Shown here: positions 38,036-47,195 of the stretch, piece by piece | Layout of the letters: each line of letters opens with the position of its first letter | Position numbering within the stretch: position 1 is the first letter of the stretch | Assembly (NCBI GenBank): GCA_031310005.1 | Contig: CM062379.1 | Span: 7,192,001 to 7,256,000 of the forward strand | Direction of reading: 5' to 3' | Source: Dactylellina haptotyla | Taxonomy: Eukaryota; Ascomycota; Orbiliomycetes; Orbiliales; Orbiliaceae | Length of the DNA: 64,000 bases | Made by a program: the position numbers and the translations under genes | The notes under the pieces: model-generated | The model's input: only the letters and a program-made list of their open reading frames with translations | What the model was told of the DNA's origin: nothing | The model's database searches: none

Positions 38036-38373
38036 GGATTGCTATGGTAGAATCCCTCGAATATAAGCACCAGAGAAACGGCTGGTACCGTGGCTTCACA
38101 ACAGACTTCAATTTTATACTCTCGAGCTAGTGAAACTTGAGTATTTGTATATACTAATTCATAAAGTAGATAATAATAGCTCTCCTCATTTACACTGTAA
38201 TTAGAACCACTAGTATACTACTTAGCGTCTAATCCCAGCCTAATTTTGCTCTTCCAGAATAAGAGGAAACTGCAGAGAGTATCATCTCAAGCAATAACAA
38301 TGATATCCCGCCACCGACGAGAACATTGGAAATATCATAAAAAGCCCAAGTAATCATATACACTCATGTAACG
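38036..38373. other. Convergent intergenic region
   Basis: 338 bases between two converging 3' ends. AT-rich, with nothing further seen. Confidence 0.5.
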
Positions 38374-39177
38374 CTACACCGTAGCTTGATGCCCGCACGC
38401 CAACGTAAAAGTATGCGCCGGGTGATTGCTTCCCAAATCTTTCATGACACTACACGCCCTGCAAAACACCTTGGGCTTGATATCTTTGGCCCAGCCTTTC
38501 GGGACCGGCGTTATACCTGGCATCCGACTATTCTCAATAATCAACCGCCCAAGAACCCCGTAATTATCCAATAGCTCTTTAAATTTCGGTCTCTCCATCC
38601 AACTCCCTAGCTTTTTTCTCTCCAACAACTTCTGAATCAGTTTTTCGAGCTTGGCCGTCTCGTAGAATGTTTTCGCCAGCATCTCCAGCACTGCGGTGAC
38701 TAGCTTAACATCCAACTCTTCTGCGAAATTCTCCACTTTTTTCCAGATCATCTCCATAATTACCTGCTTCAGGTCTGGGATATCAAGATAGTCTGCCGTC
38801 TCGTACATGCTCGCGATATCATCTGGGGACGATTTCTCGTTCTGTTGAGATACATATTCTCCGGTGTAGAGGTACTTCACGACAAGTGCGAAAACACTCG
38901 GTTTGACTTCTGGTAGCAGAACCTCCTGTGTTTTCGATTCTATAAACTCGCTCTGTAGAATCTTGTTGAAAAATGTGGAACGCTCTGCCAAAATTGCTCG
39001 GTGGAGCTTGAACTCGACTGGGGCTTTTGTGCCGGCGAGAACTTTTATGTCTGAGAATTTAGGGTCTTTGAGCAGCCTGGCACAATGTATCTCGGTACTG
39101 TTAGCACCCTGTTTAAACAGAAGCGAGTTTTGTTTTGGTTTTGCGTTGGGTTTACCAGACTGACTTTGGGAAGCCAT
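38374..39177 (-). CDS. BTB/POZ domain protein 4 with C-terminal CxxC...CGH motif
   Basis: An intronless gene of 267 aa starting MASQSQSGKPNAKPK. The BTB core runs over about residues 35-150: DPKFSDIKVLAGTKAPVEF, LHRAILAERSTFFNKILQSE, PSVFALVVKYLYTGEYVS and MYETADYLDIPDLKQVIME. The C-terminus has FCRACSVMKDLGSN and FTLACGHQATV, giving C-x2-C and C-x-H pairs like those of BTB gene 3. Because the intron position conserved in its neighbours falls just before the core, this copy has either lost the intron, possibly through a retrocopy, or never had it. The function is unknown. Confidence 0.85.
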   Translation of the reverse strand: MASQSQSGKPNAKPKQNSLLFKQGANSTEIHCARLLKDPKFSDIKVLAGTKAPVEFKLHRAILAERSTFFNKILQSEFIESKTQEVLLPEVKPSVFALVVKYLYTGEYVSQQNEKSSPDDIASMYETADYLDIPDLKQVIMEMIWKKVENFAEELDVKLVTAVLEMLAKTFYETAKLEKLIQKLLERKKLGSWMERPKFKELLDNYGVLGRLIIENSRMPGITPVPKGWAKDIKPKVFCRACSVMKDLGSNHPAHTFTLACGHQATV

Positions 39178-39989
39178 TGAATGTCGGCGATAGAACCATC
39201 TCTGCTGTCTGCGACTCCTTGACGGGGGTCGTTGGAGCGTTTTCTACCATTTTGTAGATTGAAAAGACTTCGGGTTTATCTTAAATTTATTTGTGGTTTA
39301 TCGCTGTTTCTTTGGCTCATGAAATACCAGCCTCGCGATATCGAAGCACCAAGGCTAACCAGATGCAATTACTCTCCTCGAATGTTCACGTTGGATCGAT
39401 ACGGGTTTTTTTAAGCCTTTATATTTGTTCAAACTGTCTTATATATAAATTGGAGGATAAGGTACAGGTGAAGGATTCGATTAGCAGTTTGCTAGAAAAA
39501 ATATGACTTTGCGCTTACATTTATAAATTAATGACGAGGCTGGAAGCGTATACAACGGGAGCCTACAGTGAACTTTTGACACGCGAACCCCACCGATCTT
39601 ACGGTAGTACACCGGTACTAACTCAACTCATCATGCAGCTGTGAGTCAAGGCTGCTTGCACTCTTAGTCTTGGGCCCGCGCACAAGCGTCATATCACCAC
39701 ACGCTATAGGTTTGCACTTTTGGGTATAGTTCGCGACCGAGAGAAAAATACAACGTTAACGCGGTAATTGTGTTGAAAGGAATTTCTCATTGTTTCGTTA
39801 TAATTCTAGCTCTAGGCTATGAGGATAAGATCGTGATGGAAATCAATGTTAGACTCCACTACAAGCTGACAGTGAAATTCGAGAAGGCTTGAGCAAGGTT
39901 AGGAATAGACACTAGTACATCCGCTCGAACCGCGATATTTCAAAGACCATCGAATAAACTCTGGAGCTAAATCAAGCCAGGAGCTCGCT
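39178..39989. other. Intergenic region between BTB genes 4 and 5
   Basis: 812 bases, AT-rich and without a coding pattern. It should hold the promoter of BTB gene 4. Confidence 0.45.
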
Positions 39990-40922
39990 TCATTGCTTGG
40001 GGAGTTTGTCTAAGCCTTGATCACCAGTTCCCTTAGGTAGCCCACCCGTATCACAGAGTACACTTCCACATTTGGAGCAAGAAACCTTTGTGTTCGACCC
40101 AAGCATTCGATCAGTTTTGCAGGTGCGACAGGCCCAGGTTCGCTTCAGAAGAGCGACGGCCAGAACCTTGGCGATGATCCCGTTATCCAGCATTTGTTGA
40201 AACTCTGGCGTGTGGATTAAGACCTTGAGTTCGATGAAATTGGTCAGCGCATTCAACATCTGCATTGTCTCAACTTGATATTGTTCGGTCTCTCGAGCTT
40301 CACCAAATTCGTCTGCTTCTCTTGTAAACTCTTTGCGAATAATAGTCTCAATAATAGAGACGATATCGATGTGAGCCCAACGTCCCTGTTTCTCTTGGAA
40401 AAGTCTAGTATACTCGGTGACCATATACTGTTTCAAAAGCGGAACTTCGAGGAAGTCCGCAATAAGATAGACACTAAGGTTGGTTTGGGTGCTTTTCTTG
40501 AGAAGCTCATAGTCCTGACCATACATAAACTCAAGGATAATCTCTACTGCACTGGTATCGGTAATCGTTGGCAACTTGAGAGTGAAGAGATCCGACCCAG
40601 TTGGCCTGAGCTTAGGCGGTAGTCCGAACTTGAAAGGTTTCGGCCTTTGAGCATGAGCAACCGAGGGGTCGAGATCGGGTTTAGCGCATTCCTTGTCGAT
40701 GTAGTTTGACCAGGTACAAACTATATTCTTATGAAGTAAGAATTCTTGCTCTTGGGGACCAACTATAAGCTTTAAATCGCTGTATTTGCCGGTTTTGAGG
40801 AGACTACATCATCCAGTAATATGAGAAAATGTATATTCCTTGAAGCTAGTGGGAAAGGAGCAAGCAGCTTACATTGCAAGTCCGGCTCCTGCCAGTTGGT
40901 GGGCAGCGCGTAGGACGCTCAT
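39990..40922 (-). CDS. BTB/POZ domain protein 5 with C-terminal zinc-ribbon-like motif
   Basis: Two exons (40922-40873, 40803-39990; intron 69 nt) give 287 aa starting MSVLRAAHQLAGAGLA. The intron is phase 2 and sits directly before the core LLKTGKYSDLKLIVGPQEQE, matching the intron place of genes 1-3. The core continues LHKNIVCTWSNYIDKE (an altered H-x-x-I-L segment), then a spacer of about 40 residues, and AVEIILEFMYGQDYELL, where the usual Y-L-Y-T-G has become FMYGQ. The C-terminus carries WACRTCKTDRMLG and VSCSKCGSVLCDTGG, two clean CxxC pairs forming a zinc-ribbon-like end. It is the most divergent member of the group. Confidence 0.78.
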
Positions 40923-41170
40923 TGCAGATTCTTTATTCGATAATATTCGTTGAAGGGTTAGATACAGACACGGGTAGATGACGGTGGGAAGTTTGGCGAT
41001 GCGGTGATTGTTCAGACGTTCTGGGAGCGCACTTAAATCGGTAGGGAGCCAGACGTCATTGAATCAAAAGATGGGCAAACAACCAAACTGCTGAGAGAGT
41101 AGAAAGGTTAACAGCACGCTTTGCGCCGACTCAGTACGCTAAAATATCAAGACTACAAATATAAAATAGT

Positions 41171-42943
41171 CTAAAATGAGGATGAGAGGATATCTTCGCG
41201 TAGGATCTGTGCTGCAGCACCGTCGCTGCCCGAGCCCTGTTCCTCGTCGGAGCTGAAGACTACCCTGGGTTTCCCTTTCTTGTTAATTCCTCCTGTACCC
41301 CTTCCTCCAATATCATGTGCCGGCATTTGGGTACTGTTGACTTTCGGGCGAGTTAACCGGGGGGTTTTTCTTGCAGTCTGTCGTTTTCTAGGAACAGGTA
41401 GATCTGTGATCGGGGTCTCTGCGATTGCTAGGCTTTCATTGCCATCCTCTTCCTCCTCCATCTCATCAACTTCAGATTCATCCTCTACCATCTGTAGTTT
41501 GTTTGCCTCCGCTTCACCATCATCCTCTTCCTCGATACCCTCTTCAGGGCTAGTTTCCCTTCGGCGCTCCTTAAGTCGCAGAAGACCAGCCTTAGTGGTC
41601 TTTCGTTCAAACGCACCTTCTCTTTCCACAGCATTGAAGACAAATTTATCACTGCATATAATTGGTTAGAAATTATTGGCTTAGACAAGGTTACAAAACC
41701 TACCCATAGTTGAATAATAGTTCTTCTCCAATCTCAATGTCCTCCAAGGCCCTGAATGCAATTCGATGGGCGCCATTTACAAAAAGTACTTTCGCTTCAC
41801 AATTGGGTTCTATCTGAGAATGATTCAAAAAGCGAGTCTTGTTTCCAAATCTGGTCCCATCAATAGCATGAGCTAAGCGGTGTATTAGCAAGCTAGCATT
41901 TTTTATAGAACTTGAAGCAACTCACTCTCGTTTATAGAGAAAAGAAAGGACGATCCAACACGATCGTATTCTGAGCCCCTCTTATCGGCTTCCTCATCTG
42001 ATATCACTTCTCCTTTATATTCTCCAACAAAGCAACCTTTATTGATAGGCTCCATCGCAAACAACCCGTACCCCTTGAAAGGCATGGTCGTCGGTCCGAC
42101 TTTAGTCATCGGGGGTTCATCCATTTGCAGAAAAACATTTTGACACCCGTTGAGTCGAACTTCTTCCCGGGTAAGAACAGGGCCACTTTCATTGAAAATT
42201 GAATCCAGATCAGGGTTCTTAGCTTGGTTCCGTCGGTTCATAGGATCTAGCTGTTCATCGGCACCGCATCCTAAGCACAAATCCGGGTCGCATTCTCTGT
42301 TATTATTAATACACGGGCATCTCTCCCCTGCACAAGATTTTCCACTTTTGCACTGGCAACCCTTCCAGCGGCGAGGGCAGTTGGATGAGCATCCACATGA
42401 CTTCTCGCAATGAACACTTTGATCATTGCAGGAGCATTCTTGATTGCTCGGATCACAGGGCCCTTCATGAGAGCAAGGTTCGAAAGAGGGCCGTTTCTCC
42501 GCTATGCCCGAAAGTGATACATCTTCACGCTTGAGAATCCACTTAGTACTTTCGTTCGGCTGACTACTCGCTACCGCTGTTTGCCGTATTTCTGGTACAG
42601 CGACTGAATGGTTGACACAGAAGGGCATCCAACAGCTCAAGCAAATGGAATCTCTGTAGGCATTATCTGCAGTTTTGTGCTGTATCTGGCCAGACCTGGT
42701 AACACTTCTTTGACTGGCCGGTCTCTGGCTACTTGCTTGGCTTGATGTTTGACGAGATGGAGCCCGTGGAAACTTCGTGGATACTATATTCTGCGAGATA
42801 TGGGTGACTAATTTCGGATTTTCTGGTAGCTCTGCATCGAATGCATCTTTTCTTCTTTTGCCCGTGCCCCGATTGCGCGGTGGGCGACCCCGTTTTCGAG
42901 ACGATGAAGTATCACTTGCTTGGGACATGACACTAATTGGCAT
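41171..42943 (-). CDS. E(z)/KMT6-type histone H3K27 methyltransferase (CXC-SET)
   Basis: This is the catalytic subunit type of PRC2, which trimethylates H3K27 in facultative heterochromatin. Three exons (42943-41926, 41872-41704, 41651-41171) give 555 aa. After a basic Ser-rich N-terminus (RKRGRPPRNRGTGKRRKD, AT-hook-like) come CLSCWMPFCVNHSV and the CXC cage at about residues 175-250 (CSHEGPCDPSNQECSCND, then SCGCSSNCPRRWKGCQC, CPCINNNRECDPDLC). The SET domain follows: KGYGLFAMEPINKGCFVGEY, RFLNHSQIEPNCEA (the catalytic NHS) and GEELLFNYGDKF. The usual FDYG is FNYG here. The C-terminus is a Glu/Ser-rich tail of about 130 residues. The length is short for a fungal E(z), and the usual EED- and SANT-binding N-terminal regions are not obvious. 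Either they have diverged or exons upstream of 42943 are missing from this model. Confidence 0.85.
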
Positions 42944-43612
42944 GTGGTCGCGTCACATTCGACCCGTAGCACTTACCCCAAGATTCTCGAAATCAGGAAG
43001 CAGCCCACCGCCACGAAGCTATTTGGTGCCCTATAAACTGAATTTGATAGCTAGTAGACCCTTTACGGTGAGAGATTAGAAATATGAGCCGCAAGCAATC
43101 GAGATTGTCCTCGCTGAGGAGATCTGATATGGGAATGTTAATGTTAGTGTTATTTTAAGCTCTTGCAATCTTGAGAACGCACGCTGTTGTTGGTCTCGAT
43201 AACAACACGCATTTTGCCCAGCCGTCCCAAACCAGCAGGTTGCACGGGGATTGTCCCCGAAGGAGCTTCCCGACCCCGGTTACCCCTCCCCCGGGAAGGT
43301 ATCGAAAACCTTGCTGAAAATCTAGGCAAATTTGGAGAGCATGACTCGAATTTAGGATGTCGCGATCTTGGAATATATCAACATCAACCAAAGTAGCCAA
43401 CAGTTAACGCAACCAGTTTTCATATGAGCTTCAATATCCAGGGATATTGTTTCCGTTCAATCAATCTTAGATATCCTTTTAGGTTTGTCTATACATGTTG
43501 CCATTTCAGTGACTTGAATTCTAGCTAAACGTTTCGGCAGCAACAATTCTATAGCTACCACCTCTACAGAAATCGAATTTCAAGCCGGTAGCTGCTTCTC
43601 ACAAGCTGAGAA
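42944..43612. other. Shared divergent promoter, KMT6-like and WDR6-like genes
   Basis: 669 bases between divergently read genes. No coding exon with clear E(z) N-terminal sequence could be found here. Nothing else is seen. Confidence 0.4.
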
Positions 43613-46600
43613 ATGAAAAGCCGATCCTATGTTGGACCGGTAACATCACTTGCATTCCTTGGGGATGACTTGTTCGCTGGCCATGGGTCTGATTTAAAGC
43701 TCTTCAGCCCTTCCGGCTCCCGCTTCACCTTGAAATGGAGGAAACGGGTATTCAAGAGGGAACGTATCCAAGGAATACAATTTCAGGCATCGGGCCTCGA
43801 TTGCGAGCCCCTGGGTGGTACCAAGGTCTTGTTATGGGGTGGCAAGCGATTTCAGATCGTCCAACTCGCGGGACTCGACGAAGGAAATATAAAAATAAGT
43901 CCCGAGGATGAAGTTCCTGCGCCAGATTGGATACTTCATTCAACGTTTCTAAAGTCGAAAGATGGTATCACCAAGATTGCGCTTATGACAGCACATAATA
44001 CAATTTTAACTTATAAGCATGATCTTACTATCCCAATAGCAGAGAGGTTCAACTTCTATCCAAGCCCTGAGCGGTGTTTATTGTATTCTGCGAACATAGT
44101 ACGAGACAATACTCAACCAAACTCGAACAGCTTGATTGCTTTTGCTGGTACTGTGTTTGGAGAAGTACTGTTCTGGAAAGTTGATGCCTCGGATGAGGTT
44201 CCAGTTCAAGAAATCGGCTTGTCTGGGAGGTACCTTTCTCATGAGGGGTCGGTATTCGGAGTATCGATATCACCCGATCTAATGTATGCGGCAAGTTGCA
44301 GCGATGACCGGACTATAAGACTTTGGGAAACCAATTATCTTTCTACTGATGGCCAACGTAACGATTGTCTGGAGGTGAAGGAACCATTGGCAATTGGCTG
44401 GGGCCATCAAGCCAGGATCTGGGGTACACGGTTTCTTAAAAGCGACAAAGACGAGATCAAGATTCTCAGCTTTAGTGAAGATCTGACAGCGAAAACTTGG
44501 ATCTTCAATAAAAGCAGTCCAAAGAAGTCACTAGTCTGTACCCAGACCTTCAAGAGTTTGCACTCTGCTAGTGGAAAAAATATTTGGTCACTGGCGGTTC
44601 ATCCATCGGAGACAGCCTTTGTAACCGGAGGAGCCGACAGCGGCATATCGTCGTGGAATTTGGGGAAGGCATTGAACGCCAATTCACAAAATGAATCAAT
44701 CGAAGATGACCCAACCACCACCATCCAAGAGACTATTGTAAATCTCGATGAGATACTACCGCCAACAAGTTCTGTGTCAGGGAAGAAGCCTGTTAAAGAC
44801 GAACCTCGCAAGTACATCGCCTTAGGAAGTCACGCCTTCATAGTCGCCATGTCATCTGGTTGGTTACTGCATTGCGCCTTGTCGAGCACTGGTAGTAAAA
44901 AATGGCAAAAGTTGGGTTTCTGGCCGCAGATCAAAAATACATCCGCCCTTGGTATGGGTAAGTACGAAGAAAATGGCCAGATCAAGTACACAGTCCTTTT
45001 GGGAGATAATACGGGGAAGGTTTTATTCCTCGAGGCGAATTCGGAAGGCTTAATATCAACAGGGCTAGAAGAAGAAGCGGAAACAACATGGGTTCAAATA
45101 TGCGAAAGTCGCCCGTCTGATATCCTCTTCAGCAGTTCCCAGAAAGATTACAACAATTTATATGCTGCAGTTACAACCTTTAAACCAGATGAACCGATCA
45201 TGCTACTGCAAATAGAGGACGCAACCGCCTGGAAAATACTATCATTGAGCCCGCCAGAAACATTCCCATTCACAAAAATCCTTGTTCACCAAAGAGGACA
45301 GAAACGAATTTTAATCGCAGGATCTCGCCATGGTGCCTTAGCAATCTACGATATATCAAACGACGACGAAACGCAACCTATCCGGCCAGCCCAGGTATGG
45401 AGACATATTCACGACGACGAATCAATTACATCCCTAGAATACAAGAGCTCTCCTTCTCTTCAAAATGACGAAGATGCCCAATTTAAGATCAACTTTATAT
45501 CTACCGGGCGTAGCGGGTCTTACAAATTCCATACCCTCTCTGTAAACAAGACCACAGCGGAATATGGACTCTCCGAAACAAATGTTGTGTACCCCGCTGC
45601 TGTTCCGAGAGTTGAGTCATACCAAATTTTGCAGCACGAAGCATCAAATAATAGTTACGAGATAGTCTACGGATTTCGGGGTCGAGATTTCGTCCTTTGG
45701 AATCAAACTCTCAAGATCGAAGCCGCAAGCTACGATTGCGAAGGCGGAAACAGAAGCTGGGACTTCAGCTTTGGCCCTACAGAAACCGCACGAAACGACG
45801 GTCTCTTCGTCTTCACTAAAGCCAAGAAATGTCATATTGTCCAGTTTTCAAATATCCTCTACGACCCGTTACTTCAAACCCCATTCCACGGCCGCGAACT
45901 CAAAGCGCTAGCCGTTTCACCTGCGACCCTATTTCCGTACCAGATCATCGCAACTGGAGCCGAAGATACTGTCATCCGCTTTTCATATGTGAACCCACAA
46001 ACAAGCGAACTTAACCTACTGACCGCTCGGAAAACGCACACAACTGGTATTCAAGATATGGTATGGTCATCATGTGGCGGTTGGTTATTCTCATCGGGGA
46101 GCATCGAAGAAGTCTATTGTTGGAAGGTAAATAATGAAGGTTCAGCTGATATCCCGAACGGTGCCAGCATCGGGGTAGTCAAAGAAGCAGCTTACGATAT
46201 CAGCACCGATAGCCTGCCAGACCTTCGAGTCTGCGGACTCGATGTTATGACCGTTAATGGAGAAAATGGAGGGCGCGTCGGATTCTTACTTGGCATGGTG
46301 CGATCTGATTCCTCCATAAAGCTCGCTTTCTACGACATAACTTCCAAGAAGTTTATAACTGTCGCAGAAGGGTTCTACAAAACAAGTTGCCTGCTGCAAA
46401 TTTGCTTTCATGTCACGGACTCCGGGAGTGTATTGATGTTTACAGCGGGAACGGACGGTCGCGTTACGATTTGGGATATCACAGGTATTCTGATGGAATC
46501 GAACATGACTGTTGATTCGAAGCACATTCGTCTGAACCGAGACCTCAACGGGCCATCACATGCGAAACTACAACAAGAACAGTGGATATCTTGTCAAAGC

Positions 46601-47035
46601 TTTCATCAGAATAGTATCAAATGCCTTGAAATATTTGATAAAGGAGAAGACGAAGTCGTTATGTTGAGCGGTGGAGATGATACGGCGATATCAGTCGCGT
46701 GCATCAAATTCAAGCGCGGCGGGGCTAGTGACAAAAGCGAAATCGAAAGGTCAGCATCGAAGTTAATAGAACGAGCCCATGCTTCTGCAGTCACCACGAT
46801 TAAAGTTGTCTCTTCGGTGGGCCAACCGCATTTGGAGTTTGTTTCCTCAGGCGTGGACCAACAAGTTAAGAAATGGAGTCTAAAAATAGCTGAATATTTC
46901 ACTGAGGTTACGGCTGAAGTTGTGGAAGATGTTTATGTTAATATCCCTGATGTTGCAGCAATAGGTTTAGTTGAGAGTACTGTAGGATCTAAGCTAGTCG
47001 TTGGTGGTGTTGGGGTCGAAGTTTTGGATTTATAA
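43613..47035 (+). CDS. WDR6/Trm734 (Rtt10) WD40 tRNA-methylation cofactor
   Basis: One exon encodes 1140 aa. WDR6/Trm734 forms three beta-propellers and pairs with the methyltransferase Trm7/FTSJ1 to 2'-O-methylate position 34 of certain tRNAs; the yeast protein is also called Rtt10 for its endosomal recycling role. The opening (SYVGPVTSLAFLGDDLFAGH, then GSDLKLFSP) is the family start. WD-like repeats are visible: HEGSVFGVSISPDLMYAASC with SDDRTIRLWE, GHQARIWGTRFL, and later TTGIQDMVWSSCGGWLFSSG and GTDGRVTIWD. The end reads FVSSGVDQQVKKWSLKI. Length fits the family (about 1000-1200 aa). The lack of introns is unusual for a gene this long in the window. Confidence 0.88.
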   Translation: MKSRSYVGPVTSLAFLGDDLFAGHGSDLKLFSPSGSRFTLKWRKRVFKRERIQGIQFQASGLDCEPLGGTKVLLWGGKRFQIVQLAGLDEGNIKISPEDEVPAPDWILHSTFLKSKDGITKIALMTAHNTILTYKHDLTIPIAERFNFYPSPERCLLYSANIVRDNTQPNSNSLIAFAGTVFGEVLFWKVDASDEVPVQEIGLSGRYLSHEGSVFGVSISPDLMYAASCSDDRTIRLWETNYLSTDGQRNDCLEVKEPLAIGWGHQARIWGTRFLKSDKDEIKILSFSEDLTAKTWIFNKSSPKKSLVCTQTFKSLHSASGKNIWSLAVHPSETAFVTGGADSGISSWNLGKALNANSQNESIEDDPTTTIQETIVNLDEILPPTSSVSGKKPVKDEPRKYIALGSHAFIVAMSSGWLLHCALSSTGSKKWQKLGFWPQIKNTSALGMGKYEENGQIKYTVLLGDNTGKVLFLEANSEGLISTGLEEEAETTWVQICESRPSDILFSSSQKDYNNLYAAVTTFKPDEPIMLLQIEDATAWKILSLSPPETFPFTKILVHQRGQKRILIAGSRHGALAIYDISNDDETQPIRPAQVWRHIHDDESITSLEYKSSPSLQNDEDAQFKINFISTGRSGSYKFHTLSVNKTTAEYGLSETNVVYPAAVPRVESYQILQHEASNNSYEIVYGFRGRDFVLWNQTLKIEAASYDCEGGNRSWDFSFGPTETARNDGLFVFTKAKKCHIVQFSNILYDPLLQTPFHGRELKALAVSPATLFPYQIIATGAEDTVIRFSYVNPQTSELNLLTARKTHTTGIQDMVWSSCGGWLFSSGSIEEVYCWKVNNEGSADIPNGASIGVVKEAAYDISTDSLPDLRVCGLDVMTVNGENGGRVGFLLGMVRSDSSIKLAFYDITSKKFITVAEGFYKTSCLLQICFHVTDSGSVLMFTAGTDGRVTIWDITGILMESNMTVDSKHIRLNRDLNGPSHAKLQQEQWISCQSFHQNSIKCLEIFDKGEDEVVMLSGGDDTAISVACIKFKRGGASDKSEIERSASKLIERAHASAVTTIKVVSSVGQPHLEFVSSGVDQQVKKWSLKIAEYFTEVTAEVVEDVYVNIPDVAAIGLVESTVGSKLVVGGVGVEVLDL

Positions 47036-47195
47036 ATAGTGGTATGAGGGACAACTTCAACGAGACCAGACAACTTTGCTTCAGGGATTTCATACCTTAG
47101 GGATAGCATTATATCAGCGCTATCTTAGATGAAATCGAATCACGGTGTCATATAAAGTTTTTTTATTTATATACATTGCTAGTTATACAACTATT

